Shown here: positions 17,570-25,992 of the stretch, one piece after another
How positions within the stretch are numbered: the stretch's first letter is position 1
Layout: each line of letters begins with the position of its first letter
Assembly (NCBI RefSeq): GCF_964253915.1
Contig: NZ_CAXUSG020000003.1
Location: 310,001 to 374,000 of the forward strand
Length of the DNA: 64,000 bases
From: Metarhizobium sp964253915
GTDB lineage: Bacteria; Pseudomonadota; Alphaproteobacteria; Rhizobiales; Rhizobiaceae
Direction of reading: 5' to 3'
The notes under the pieces: generated by a model
Database searches by the model: none
Told to the model about the DNA's origin: nothing
Seen by the model: only the letters and a program-made list of their open reading frames with translations
Position numbers and translations under genes: made by a program

Positions 17570-18739
17570 TCAGCTCACGACGTAACCGTCGGCAATGGCC
17601 TGGCCGACCAGTTCGACATTCTCCGCACTTTCGGAGAAGCCGAGCAGGACATTTGCCCGCGTGCCGGAACCGGAATTCAGGTAATCGACCCAGTATTGCT
17701 CGCCGGAGGCATCGGCTTCCCGGCCGAGCACGTTCTGATAGATTTCCTCGACAAACCGTTCGTCGTCGAGATTGCCATAAGTCTGCCTGAACTCGGTGGA
17801 GTTGATGAAATCATTGGCGACAGCAAGAGACGTCATGCCGTCGTCGAGCTGGCTGACCCAATATTTCACACCGTCATTATCCGGCGTCCGGTCGAAGGTC
17901 GCCTGGTAGAGACGGTAGGCGACACCGGCATTTTCGCCGACACCGGTGTCGAAATAGACGGAGCCTTCCAGGAAGGACACCCGCTCGACATCCTGGAAAT
18001 AATAGAGCGTATCGGCATCGGCAAACGTCACGGCATCGCCGCCGACGGCAATGCTCATGCCCTCCGCAGAACGCGCCATGTTCACGGTATCAATATCCGC
18101 CTTTCCATCGACATAGGTATTGGCTTCCGCGGTCAGGTTGAAGTTGTCGCGGCCGGCCGTGCCATCCAGGACCACATCGAATTTGCCGGGATCGACCTTG
18201 CCGTCGTCACCCATGAAATCCCCGCTGTCGAGCGGACCGCTTCCCAGTAGATCGAGAACCGAGCCGACCGTGTCGTTCAGATCGATGATGCCGTTTTCGC
18301 CGACCAGCCCGGAGAGATTGAGCAAGCCGCCCGGCCCGAGAAGCCCACCGAGATCGAGCAAGGCACCGTCACTTCCCATCGCGCCGTCGCTGCCGATCGA
18401 AACGATACCGCCGTTACTCGGCAGAACCGCCACTTTCGTGCCATCGGACAGCGTCAGGCTGAGCACGGCATCGTCGCTGAGCAGGCCGATCTCCAGAAGA
18501 TTGCCCGTGCCTCCGCCCGTCAGACCGTTGCTGAACAGATTACCCAGTAAGCCACCAGTGTCGTCGCCGCTGCCCCTCAGCAGATCTGCGATGGTGTCGA
18601 CGACATCATCCACCGTACCGCCGACGGGGTTGAGAATGCCTTCGACGGAATCGCCCAGACGATCGAGAAAATCAGCCAGACTGCCGGTAAGACCGCCGGC
18701 GCCAAGGATCGAACCCGAAGTTGTAACCTGTGCCATCAT
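17570..18739 (-). CDS. DUF4214-domain protein, probable secreted protein
   Basis: 389 residues. The N-terminal two thirds is rich in Gly, Leu, Asp and Ser with repeated short GGL/LLG motifs (LLDLGGLLGPGGLLNLSG) and no signal peptide. Around residues 200-280 there is a beta-rich segment (FDVVLDGTAGRDNFNLTAE). The C-terminus has two consecutive DUF4214-type modules (AYRLYQATFDRTPDNDG...YW and IYQNVLGREADASGEQYW), a domain found in exported proteins and often associated with type I secretion. No transporter is adjacent. The start (ATG ATG at 18739/18736) follows a GGAG site. Role unknown; surface or extracellular function is an inference. Confidence 0.8.
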   Translation of the reverse strand: MMAQVTTSGSILGAGGLTGSLADFLDRLGDSVEGILNPVGGTVDDVVDTIADLLRGSGDDTGGLLGNLFSNGLTGGGTGNLLEIGLLSDDAVLSLTLSDGTKVAVLPSNGGIVSIGSDGAMGSDGALLDLGGLLGPGGLLNLSGLVGENGIIDLNDTVGSVLDLLGSGPLDSGDFMGDDGKVDPGKFDVVLDGTAGRDNFNLTAEANTYVDGKADIDTVNMARSAEGMSIAVGGDAVTFADADTLYYFQDVERVSFLEGSVYFDTGVGENAGVAYRLYQATFDRTPDNDGVKYWVSQLDDGMTSLAVANDFINSTEFRQTYGNLDDERFVEEIYQNVLGREADASGEQYWVDYLNSGSGTRANVLLGFSESAENVELVGQAIADGYVVS

Positions 18740-19157
18740 TGTACTCCTCGTTTGCTTGAACAGCCCCTGGGGACCGCCAATCAAACTGTTTGACGACAGG
18801 TTTCGGTTGCATGAGAAATTTCTAAAAGAATTGTTGGCTTAATCATCCGTAGACGCCCACGGCATCCATCGTCGCCATCCGACACAGAAACGTGCCGGAT
18901 CGATGCGAAAACTCCGGGCGCGCGCCTGTTTCACCCTCGATCAGCGAACCGGGCAGGTTTCATCCGTTTCGTCGCAACCTGGAGGACGCGTCGGGACCTG
19001 CGCGAAGCGAATCAGCCTGCCCGCCCCTTTCGTAAGGAAGATGGAGCGGGAAGACCCGATCAGGGTGGCAACCGAAAAAGGCATCTACATCGGAAAACAG
19101 GCCGGAGCGCCGTGATTTTTCGAGAACCGGATCAAAAGGGCTGGATTTCGGGAAGAA
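18740..19157. other. Intergenic region without a recognised gene
   Basis: 418 bases between the DUF4214 gene and tRNA-Ser. The first 120 bases are AT-rich and presumably contain the minus-strand promoter of the DUF4214 gene. Open frames here are short, lack ribosome sites and match no family I know. There is no tRNA-adjacent integrase or attachment-site duplication. Confidence 0.5.
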
Positions 19158-19247
19158 TGGCGGAGAGGGTGGGATTTGAACCCACGATACCCTTGCGGGT
19201 ATGCCGCATTTCGAGTGCGGTGCATTCGACCACTCTGCCACCTCTCC
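19158..19247 (-). tRNA. tRNA-Ser (anticodon CGA)
   Basis: On the minus strand the 90-base sequence folds as a class II tRNA: acceptor GGAGAGG/CCTCTCC, discriminator G and encoded CCA; a D arm; anticodon stem CCGCA/TGCGG with loop CTCGAAA (anticodon CGA, reading UCG); a long variable arm (TACCCGCAAGGGTA); and a T arm with GGTTCAAATCC. The long variable arm confirms serine identity. Nothing indicates integration of a mobile element at this site. Confidence 0.96.
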
Positions 19248-19342
19248 GCGGTCTGGTCGGCGCTTGTTCGGCGCGGGCGTTCTCATAACCATTGCAAACA
19301 GGTCTGGCAAGGGTAAATATCGATAAAAGTTGTGGTTTCGCC

Positions 19343-19371
19343 TTGACAGAAATTGGCCGCTCACGTATCTC
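19343..19371 (+). promoter_or_regulatory. Sigma-70-type promoter for rplU-rpmA
   Basis: TTGACA (19343-19348), a 17-base spacer and TATCTC (19366-19371) lie about 180 bases upstream of rplU in the correct orientation. The -35 box, preceded by C (CTTGAC), matches the usual rhizobial pattern. Confidence 0.6.
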
Positions 19372-19550
19372 GGCACGCGAATAGGCGTGGGGTAGCTTGC
19401 GCCCGATTTCCCTCCACTTCGTGGAGTCTCACCGGCAGATAGAATTCTACGGGCATCAAGCCCCTGAAATCCCTGCTCAATATCGACTGATAAAAAGACG
19501 GCCTGCTGGTTTTCCAGCGAGAGCCGGAAACGAACATGAAAGGATAAAAA
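19372..19550 (+). promoter_or_regulatory. Structured 5' leader of rplU-rpmA
   Basis: The roughly 170-base untranslated leader between the predicted promoter and rplU contains three perfect small hairpins: CTCCAC-TTC-GTGGAG (19412-19426), GGGC-ATCAA-GCCC (19451-19463) and GCTGG-TTTT-CCAGC (19505-19518). A leader of this length and structure before a ribosomal-protein gene suggests autoregulation by L21 or L27. I do not recognise a named family for this lineage. Confidence 0.4.
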
Positions 19551-19865
19551 ATGTTCGCAGTCATCAAGACCGGCGGTAAGCAGTACCGCGTGGCAGCCGA
19601 CGACGTGCTGACCATCGAAAAGCTTGACGTCGCCGCTGGCGACAGCATCGAATTCACCGAGGTTCTCGTGGTCGGCGTCGGCGCCGATGCGAAGTTCGGC
19701 GCGCCCTTCGTGGCTGGCGCTTCGGTCAAGGCCGAAGTTGTCGAGCACAACCGCGGCAAGAAGGTCATTTCCTTCAAGAAGCGTCGTCGCCAGAACTCCA
19801 AGCGTTCGCGCGGCCATCGTCAGCACCACACGGTCGTGCGCATCACGTCCATCGTGGCAGCCTAA
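19551..19865 (+). CDS. rplU: 50S ribosomal protein L21
   Basis: 104 residues beginning MFAVIKTGGKQYRVA, the universal L21 start, with the basic FKKRRRQNSKRSRGHRQ segment that contacts 23S rRNA. The length is standard. An AAAGGA site precedes the ATG. It is followed 29 bases later by rpmA, the usual pairing. Confidence 0.98.
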   Translation: MFAVIKTGGKQYRVAADDVLTIEKLDVAAGDSIEFTEVLVVGVGADAKFGAPFVAGASVKAEVVEHNRGKKVISFKKRRRQNSKRSRGHRQHHTVVRITSIVAA

Positions 19866-19894
19866 GAACCCAGGTCAGGTAAAGGAGAACTCCA

Positions 19895-20164
19895 ATGGCA
19901 CATAAAAAAGCTGGCGGTTCCTCGCGCAACGGTCGCGATTCCCAGTCCAAGCGCCTGGGCGTAAAGAAGTTCGGCGGCGAAGTCGTCGTTCCGGGCAACA
20001 TCATCGTGCGTCAGCGCGGCACCCAGTGGCATCCGGGCTCGAACGTCGGTCTCGGCAAGGATCACACGATTTTTGCACTTACGGCCGGCAACGTGAATTA
20101 CCGTACGCGCGCGAACGGTCGCGTCTACGTATCCGTAATGCCGAAAGCCGAAGCAGCGGAATAA
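19895..20164 (+). CDS. rpmA: 50S ribosomal protein L27
   Basis: 89 residues beginning MAHKKAGGSSRNGRDS, which is the flexible N-terminal arm reaching the peptidyl-transferase centre, followed by QRGTQWHPGSNVGLGKDHT. No N-terminal extension needing protease removal is present. An AAGGAG site lies just upstream. Co-transcribed with rplU and followed by a strong terminator. Confidence 0.98.
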   Translation: MAHKKAGGSSRNGRDSQSKRLGVKKFGGEVVVPGNIIVRQRGTQWHPGSNVGLGKDHTIFALTAGNVNYRTRANGRVYVSVMPKAEAAE

Positions 20165-20230
20165 GCCGGTAGCGCTCTAAAACAGCCGGCGTCTCATCGA
20201 CCCGGCTGACCGCACCAGGTTCAGACCAGA

Positions 20231-20264
20231 AAAAAGGGGAGATGGGACGCCATCTCCCCTTTTT
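20231..20264 (+). terminator. Intrinsic terminator after rplU-rpmA
   Basis: A perfect 15-bp stem (AAAAAGGGGAGATGG pairing with CCATCTCCCCTTTTT) with loop GACG ends in a T-rich tract (TTTTTCTTTT). Its A/T-flanked symmetry would also work on the other strand. Confidence 0.93.
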
Positions 20265-20289
20265 CTTTTCCCTAACGGAGGACTGAACC

Positions 20290-20919
20290 ATGCAAAGCGA
20301 ATTGTTGCGGGACGACCAATCAAGGTCTCCCGAAGAACGGCTGAGGCCGGAGCGGTTAAGGACCGATTGCCCTGTCTTGTTATCGGAACGGCTCGTCCTG
20401 CGCGCGCCGCACGAAGAAGACATCGACGCCCTTGCCAATCTCGCCAACAACGCCAAAGTCGCCACAATGGTATCGCGTATGCCGCACCCGTACACGGTCA
20501 ATGACGCAGCCGATTTCGTGCGACGCACGAAAGCAGGCGGTATTGGCAAGTGCGTCTATGCCATTACCAAAGCCGACAACGGCCTTTTCCTCGGATGCTG
20601 CGGCATCGAACCCATCGACGACGGCACCGTCGAGATCGGTTACTGGCTTGGCGAGCCCTACTGGAACCGCGGCTACATGACCGAAGCGGCGCATGCGCTG
20701 ATCGACATGGTTTTCCGCACCCGCGATATCGACCAGATCGATGCCCGCTGCCGTGTCGTCAACATCGGCTCCAGGCGGGTGATCCAGAAATGCGGTTTCC
20801 AGTTCCAGGGGTCGGCGATGTTTCCGTCACTCGCCATGGGCAGCCTCGTTGCCGTCGAGTGGTTCCGGCTGGACCGCAAGACCTGGATGTCGTTGAGAAG
20901 CTGGGGAGGCATGCGATGA
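20290..20919 (+). CDS. GNAT-family N-acetyltransferase (RimJ/RimL-like), first of tandem pair
   Basis: 209 residues. An N-terminal tail of about 35 residues is followed by the Acetyltransf_3 fold: LLSERLVLRAPHEEDIDALANL, a central IGYWLGEPYWNRGYMTEAAHALID segment (acetyl-CoA-binding beta bulge and helix) and VVNIGSRRVIQKCGF. RimJ-like enzymes acetylate N-termini or small amines; the target is unknown. It lies downstream of the rpmA terminator and overlaps the next acetyltransferase by 4 bases (ATGA). Confidence 0.9.
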   Translation: MQSELLRDDQSRSPEERLRPERLRTDCPVLLSERLVLRAPHEEDIDALANLANNAKVATMVSRMPHPYTVNDAADFVRRTKAGGIGKCVYAITKADNGLFLGCCGIEPIDDGTVEIGYWLGEPYWNRGYMTEAAHALIDMVFRTRDIDQIDARCRVVNIGSRRVIQKCGFQFQGSAMFPSLAMGSLVAVEWFRLDRKTWMSLRSWGGMR

Positions 20920-21503
20920 ACGCGCAGACCCTCCGCCGCATCGAGACGGCACGCCCGGATGCCGGCCCCTGCCCGGTCATCCGCACCGAACGCCTCATCC
21001 TGCGGCCGCACAGGCTCGGCGATGCCGATGCGATCGCCGAATCCTTTTCGGATTTCCGCGTCACCCGCATGCTGTCGCGTGTGCCGGTGCCGTACCACCG
21101 GCAGGATGCTCTGGATTGGCTGGTACCACAGCTTTCCGGAATGCTGCCAGACTGGGCCTTGGCGATCACCACCGGCGACGACGTCCATATCGGCGTCGTT
21201 AGCATCGAGTTGCGGCATGGCCAATGGCATGTCGGCTACTGGCTCAATCGGTTCTACTGGGGCCGCGGCTACATGAGCGAGGCAACGGCAGCCGCTATCG
21301 AGCGGTTCTTCCGGCGCATGCCTGAGACGACGTTGTATTCCGGCGTCTTCGCCGACAACCCGGCATCGCTGCGCATCCAGGAAAAGCTAGGTTTCCGGCT
21401 GACCGGCTGCGGCGACGTATTCTGCGTCGCCCGCAACGCCATGGTGCCACATATCCAGACCGTGTTGGCACCGGATGCCTTCATCGTGCCGCCACGCCGC
21501 TGA
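20916..21503 (+). CDS. GNAT-family N-acetyltransferase (RimJ/RimL-like), second of tandem pair
   Basis: 195 residues from the ATG overlapping the previous stop. It shows the same architecture: VIRTERLILRPHRLGDADAIAESF, VGYWLNRFYWGRGYMSEATAAAIERF and NPASLRIQEKLGFRLTG. Sequence similarity to the preceding protein points to an old tandem duplication. Substrate unknown. The coupling suggests that the two proteins work together or form a heterodimer, but this is inference. Confidence 0.9.
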   Translation: MNAQTLRRIETARPDAGPCPVIRTERLILRPHRLGDADAIAESFSDFRVTRMLSRVPVPYHRQDALDWLVPQLSGMLPDWALAITTGDDVHIGVVSIELRHGQWHVGYWLNRFYWGRGYMSEATAAAIERFFRRMPETTLYSGVFADNPASLRIQEKLGFRLTGCGDVFCVARNAMVPHIQTVLAPDAFIVPPRR

Positions 21504-21549
21504 AATCAGCCGGGTCGCCCTTTCACGCAAGGGGCGGTCCGGACAACGA

Positions 21550-22410
21550 TCATTCGAGCTCCAGCCAGAGTGGAAAATGATCCGAACCTTTTGCGGTCGT
21601 GTCGATGAAGGCGTCCCTGAGGCGTGCGAGAAGACCGTAACTCAAAAAACCGTAATCCAGCTGCAGGCGCCGGCCATGGTTCTTCGCATCGATACAGCTA
21701 TAGGTTTCCGCCGTCAGGCGGCCGAGCCAACACAGCGCATCCACCGGATTGCGCGAGCGCAGCGTGCGACCGTAGACCGGATCGGTGCTGCCCGCCATGG
21801 CGACATATTCCGGCGATTCCGGCTGCATGTTGAAATCGCCAAGCAGGATGTATTCTTCCGGCAGCGGCGGATCGGCAAGCTGGAACTCGCTGGCGCCCGT
21901 CAACGCGCCGCCCTCTTCGGTAAAACGGCCAGCCCGCTCCTTGAGATAGCGGATCTGCATGATGCGCTCCTCCACGGATGTATGATCGAGATGCACGGAA
22001 TAGACACGCAAGGGACCCGACGGCGTCTCCAGCACCGCCTCCGTCGCCCCACGCTGCAGGTTGAGGCGATCGAAGGTGCGCTGGCGCGGCAGAAGCAGGG
22101 TGCGCGTCGACAGGATCGGCCAGCGCGACAGGATCATGTTGCCAAATTGCAGCCGCCGTTCGCGACGCTGCCCATCCTCGACAATCGTGCCGAGATGCAC
22201 GTCGCAAGGAGCACCATACACCCAGAAATAGTCCGGGAAGAAGGTGGCCAAATCGCCCGCCAGGTCGGCATATCCGTTCGGTTCGAAGCCTCTGGTGACT
22301 TCCTGCAGCGCGATGACGTCCGCGCCGGCAAGACTTGCAGCAATGCGGTCCAGGTCATATTTCCCATCAAGACCCATGCCAAACTGTATGTTATAACTCG
22401 CGAACTTCAC
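21550..22410 (-). CDS. Endonuclease/exonuclease/phosphatase-fold protein
   Basis: 286 residues from a GTG at 22410. DNase-I-like fold motifs are in order: ASYNIQFG, ALQEVTRGF (catalytic Glu), VYSVHLDHTS, LLGDFNMQPES and a C-terminal SDHFPLWLEL (catalytic His). Members hydrolyse nucleic acid or phosphoester substrates with a divalent metal. No signal peptide is seen. A GGAGG site lies 12 bases before the GTG, a slightly long spacing, so the start could differ by a few codons. The gene lies alone on the minus strand between plus-strand genes. Confidence 0.88.
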   Translation of the reverse strand: MKFASYNIQFGMGLDGKYDLDRIAASLAGADVIALQEVTRGFEPNGYADLAGDLATFFPDYFWVYGAPCDVHLGTIVEDGQRRERRLQFGNMILSRWPILSTRTLLLPRQRTFDRLNLQRGATEAVLETPSGPLRVYSVHLDHTSVEERIMQIRYLKERAGRFTEEGGALTGASEFQLADPPLPEEYILLGDFNMQPESPEYVAMAGSTDPVYGRTLRSRNPVDALCWLGRLTAETYSCIDAKNHGRRLQLDYGFLSYGLLARLRDAFIDTTAKGSDHFPLWLELE

Positions 22411-22494
22411 GATAATCTTTGACCTCCGCTGCAGCCGGCTATATCCAAAGCGGCGACTTTCCGAACATCCTGACACCCAACGATTGGCATTGAA

Positions 22495-23550
22495 ATGAAA
22501 TTTCTCGACGAAGCAAAGGTCTATATCCGCTCCGGAGACGGTGGCGCGGGTGCCGTTTCCTTCCGGCGTGAGAAGTTCATCGAGTTCGGCGGGCCCGACG
22601 GCGGCGACGGCGGGCGCGGCGGCGACGTCTGGGTCGAGGCGGTGAACGGTCTCAACACCCTGATCGACTTCCGCTACCAGCAGCACTACAAGGCCAAGAC
22701 CGGCACGCACGGCATGGGCAGAAACCGCACCGGCGCCAATGGCGAAGAGGTGACGATGAAGGTGCCGGTCGGCACCCAGATCCTCGAGGAAGATGGCGAA
22801 ACGCTGATCGTCGATCTGGTGCGCGAAGGCCAGCGCTTCCGCCTGGCGGCCGGCGGCAATGGCGGTTTCGGCAACGCCCATTTCAAGTCGTCCACCAACC
22901 AGGCGCCGACCTGGGCCAATCCCGGCCTTGAGGGCGAGGAAAAGACCATCTGGCTGCGACTGAAGCTGATTGCCGATGCCGGCCTGGTCGGACTGCCCAA
23001 TGCCGGCAAATCGACCTTCCTGGCGACGGTGACGCGCGCGCGCCCGAAGATCGCCAACTACCCGTTCACCACCCTGCATCCCAATCTCGGCGTCGCCACC
23101 ATCGACGGCCGCGAATTCGTGCTGGCGGATATTCCCGGCCTGATCGAAGGCGCCCATGAAGGGGTCGGCATCGGCGACCGCTTCCTCGGCCATGTCGAGC
23201 GCACCCGTGTTCTGCTGCACCTCGTTTCGGCGCAGGAAGAAAAGGTTGGCAAGGCCTACAAGACGGTGCGCCACGAGCTAGACGCCTATGGCGGCGACCT
23301 GATCGGCAAGCCGGAGATCGTCGCCCTGTCGCAGATCGACACGCTCGACGACAAGGAACGCAAGAAGAAGGCCAAGGAGCTTGAAAAGGCCTGCGGCCGT
23401 CCGCCGATGCTGTTGTCGGCCGCGACCGGCGAAGGCATGACGGACGCATTGCGGGCACTGCGCGACATCATCGTCGCCAGCAGCGGCGGCGACACGGCTT
23501 TGCCGGATCGCAGCGTGCCGGTGGAAAGTGACGTCGAGGACGAGGATTGA
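22495..23550 (+). CDS. obgE: Obg-family GTPase
   Basis: 351 residues. The glycine-rich Obg domain is at 1-159 (MKFLDEAKVYIRSGDGGAGAVSFRREK in two stretches), followed by a G domain with P-loop GLPNAGKS, the FTTLHPNLG switch, DIPGLIEGA and an SQIDTLDD base-recognition site, then a short acidic tail (SDVEDED). It acts in late 50S subunit assembly and stress signalling. The order rplU-rpmA-...-obgE-proB is conserved in related genomes. One base separates it from proB. Confidence 0.97.
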   Translation: MKFLDEAKVYIRSGDGGAGAVSFRREKFIEFGGPDGGDGGRGGDVWVEAVNGLNTLIDFRYQQHYKAKTGTHGMGRNRTGANGEEVTMKVPVGTQILEEDGETLIVDLVREGQRFRLAAGGNGGFGNAHFKSSTNQAPTWANPGLEGEEKTIWLRLKLIADAGLVGLPNAGKSTFLATVTRARPKIANYPFTTLHPNLGVATIDGREFVLADIPGLIEGAHEGVGIGDRFLGHVERTRVLLHLVSAQEEKVGKAYKTVRHELDAYGGDLIGKPEIVALSQIDTLDDKERKKKAKELEKACGRPPMLLSAATGEGMTDALRALRDIIVASSGGDTALPDRSVPVESDVEDED

Positions 23551-23551
23551 G

Positions 23552-24715
23552 ATGAGCAACGGCCGCAAACCGCTCGCTTCCTACCGGCGTGTCGTCATCA
23601 AGATCGGCTCTGCTCTTCTCGTCGACCGCAAGACCGGGCTGAAACAGTCTTGGCTTGACGCCATGTGCGCCGATATCGCCAAGCTGAAGGCAGGCGGAAC
23701 CGACGTGCTCGTCGTTTCCTCCGGCGCCATCGCGCTTGGCCGATCGGTGCTGAACGTGCCGGCCGGCGCCCTGAAGCTGGAAGAAAGCCAGGCGGCGGCG
23801 GCCGTCGGCCAGATCGCGCTGGCCCATGCCTGGACGCAAAGCCTGTCGCAGGATGCAATCATCGCCGGGCAGATCCTGCTGACGCTCGGCGATACGGAAG
23901 AGCGCCGCCGCTACCTCAACGCCAAGGCGACGATCAACCAGCTGCTCAAACTCGGCGCCGTGCCGATCATCAACGAAAACGATACGGTCGCCACCAGCGA
24001 GATCCGCTACGGCGACAACGACCGGCTGGCCGCCCGCGTCGCGACGATGACCGGCGCCGACCTTTTGGTGCTGCTCTCCGATATCGACGGCCTCTATACG
24101 GCACCGCCGCATCTCGATCGCGAAGCCCGTTTCCTCGATACGATCGAGGCGATCACCCCCGACATCGAGGCGATGGCGGGCGGTGCGGCATCCGAACTGT
24201 CGCGCGGCGGCATGCGCACCAAGATCGATGCCGGCAAGATCGCCACGGTTGCCGGCTGCGCCATGATCATTGCCTCGGGCAAGCCGGATCATCCGCTGCA
24301 AGCCATTGAAAACGGCGCACGTTCCTCCTGGTTTGCGCCCTCCGGCACACCGGTCACGGCGCGAAAAACCTGGATTGCCGGGCAGTTGCACCCGGCCGGC
24401 GAATTGCATGTCGATAGCGGCGCGGAAAAGGCACTGCAATCCGGCAAGAGCCTGCTTCCGGCCGGCGTGCGCACGGTCGTCGGGCAGTTCGAGCGCGGCG
24501 ACACGATTGCCGTCATCGGCGCGGAAGGGCGGGAAATCGCCCGCGGCCTCGTCAGCTACGATGCCGACGAGGCACGCCAGATCACCGGCCGCAAATCGAG
24601 CGAGATCGAAGCCATACTCGGATATGCCGGCCGCGCCGCGATGGTGCACCGCGACGATCTGGTGATGACCGCCCGGGCCACGGAGAAACGAACGAAGGAT
24701 GCAGTCCATGCTTGA
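23552..24715 (+). CDS. proB: Glutamate 5-kinase
   Basis: 387 residues. The amino-acid-kinase domain has VVIKIGSALLV, VVSSGAIALGR and INENDTVATSEIRYGDND; a C-terminal PUA domain begins near residue 285. It phosphorylates glutamate in the first committed step of proline synthesis and is normally feedback-inhibited by proline. The ATG at 23552 follows one base after the obgE stop and gives the standard N-terminus. It overlaps proA by 8 bases. Confidence 0.97.
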   Translation: MSNGRKPLASYRRVVIKIGSALLVDRKTGLKQSWLDAMCADIAKLKAGGTDVLVVSSGAIALGRSVLNVPAGALKLEESQAAAAVGQIALAHAWTQSLSQDAIIAGQILLTLGDTEERRRYLNAKATINQLLKLGAVPIINENDTVATSEIRYGDNDRLAARVATMTGADLLVLLSDIDGLYTAPPHLDREARFLDTIEAITPDIEAMAGGAASELSRGGMRTKIDAGKIATVAGCAMIIASGKPDHPLQAIENGARSSWFAPSGTPVTARKTWIAGQLHPAGELHVDSGAEKALQSGKSLLPAGVRTVVGQFERGDTIAVIGAEGREIARGLVSYDADEARQITGRKSSEIEAILGYAGRAAMVHRDDLVMTARATEKRTKDAVHA

Positions 24716-25991
24716 GAAGGTGACGCAGACCCTGGATATCGAAGCGTTGATGAACGACATCGGCGCCAAGGCCAAGGCCGCGCGCCGACCGTTGGCGATC
24801 GCTTCCACCGATGCCAAGAACCGGGCGCTGAACGCCATGGCCGACGAGATCGTCGCGGCGACAGGGACCATTCTTGCCGCCAATGCCGAGGATCTCAAGG
24901 ATGTCGAAGGCACGGACATGCTGCCGTCCTTCATCGACCGGCTGACGCTGACCGAAAAACGCATCCATGACATGGCCGACGGCATCCGCGCCATCGCGAC
25001 GCTGGACGATCCGGTCGGCGGCGTCATTGCCGAATGGGACCGGCCGAACGGCCTGCACATCGAGCGCGTGCGCACGCCGCTCGGTGTCATCGGCGTCATC
25101 TACGAAAGCCGGCCGAACGTCACGGCGGATGCCGGTGCGCTGTGTCTCAAGGCCGGCAATGCCGTCATCCTGCGCGGCGGCTCGGATTCGCGCCGGTCGT
25201 CACAGGCAATCCATGCCTGCCTGGTCCGCGGCCTCAAGGCTGCCGGCCTGCCGGAACACGCGATCCAGCTGGTGCCGACCACCGACCGCGCCGCCGTCGG
25301 CGCCATGCTGTCCGGCCTCAACGGCGCCATCGACGTCATCGTGCCGCGCGGCGGCAAGAGCCTGGTGGCGCGGGTGCAGAATGAGGCCCGCGTGCCGGTC
25401 TTCGCCCATCTGGAAGGCCTCTGCCATATCTATGTCGACGTCTCCGCCGACCTCGACATGGCGAAATCGATCGTCGTCAACGCCAAGATGCGCCGCACCG
25501 GGATCTGCGGCGCCGCCGAAACGCTGCTGGTCGACAGTGCTGCCATCGGCACGCATCTGATGCCGATCCTGGAAGCGCTGACGAATGCCGGCTGCGAGAT
25601 CCGCGCCTCCTCCACCGTGCTGAAGATCTTTCCGGCCTTCAAGCCGGCGACCGAAGAGGATTGGCGCACCGAATATCTCGACGCGATCATTTCCGTCGCC
25701 ATCGTCGACGGCATTTCCGGCGCGATCAAACATATCGGTCACTATTCGTCGAACCACACTGAGGCGGTGATCGCCGAGGATCCCGATGTGGTCGAGCGTT
25801 TCTTCAACGAGATCGATTCCGCCATCCTGCTGCACAATGCCTCGACGCAATTTGCCGATGGCGGCGAATTCGGCATGGGCGGCGAGATCGGCATCGCCAC
25901 CGGCAAGATGCATGCCCGCGGCCCTGTGGGCGTCGAGCAGCTGACCTCGTTCAAATACCGCGTGCGCGGCACCGGCCAGACCAGACCGTGA
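24708..25991 (+). CDS. proA: Glutamate-5-semialdehyde dehydrogenase (gamma-glutamyl phosphate reductase)
   Basis: 427 residues, the usual ProA length. Landmarks are an N-terminal NADPH-binding ALDH fold, GVIYESRPNVT, LKAGNAVILRGGSDS and the catalytic-Cys segment MRRTGICGAAET. It reduces ProB's product, which then cyclises towards proline. The ATG at 24708 has a GAAGGA site 8 bases upstream and overlaps proB (ATGCTTGA); an ATG three codons earlier is the alternative. Confidence 0.97.
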   Translation: MLEKVTQTLDIEALMNDIGAKAKAARRPLAIASTDAKNRALNAMADEIVAATGTILAANAEDLKDVEGTDMLPSFIDRLTLTEKRIHDMADGIRAIATLDDPVGGVIAEWDRPNGLHIERVRTPLGVIGVIYESRPNVTADAGALCLKAGNAVILRGGSDSRRSSQAIHACLVRGLKAAGLPEHAIQLVPTTDRAAVGAMLSGLNGAIDVIVPRGGKSLVARVQNEARVPVFAHLEGLCHIYVDVSADLDMAKSIVVNAKMRRTGICGAAETLLVDSAAIGTHLMPILEALTNAGCEIRASSTVLKIFPAFKPATEEDWRTEYLDAIISVAIVDGISGAIKHIGHYSSNHTEAVIAEDPDVVERFFNEIDSAILLHNASTQFADGGEFGMGGEIGIATGKMHARGPVGVEQLTSFKYRVRGTGQTRP

Positions 25992-25992
25992 C

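Noticed and set aside
18903..19115. A 70-codon plus-strand frame in the gap before tRNA-Ser
   Set aside because: No ribosome site and no resemblance to a protein family; basic low-information composition typical of chance frames.
19158..19247. tRNA-Ser as a possible integration site of a mobile island
   Set aside because: The tRNA is intact with encoded CCA, flanks are core genes on both sides, and there is no integrase or duplicated 3' end in the window.
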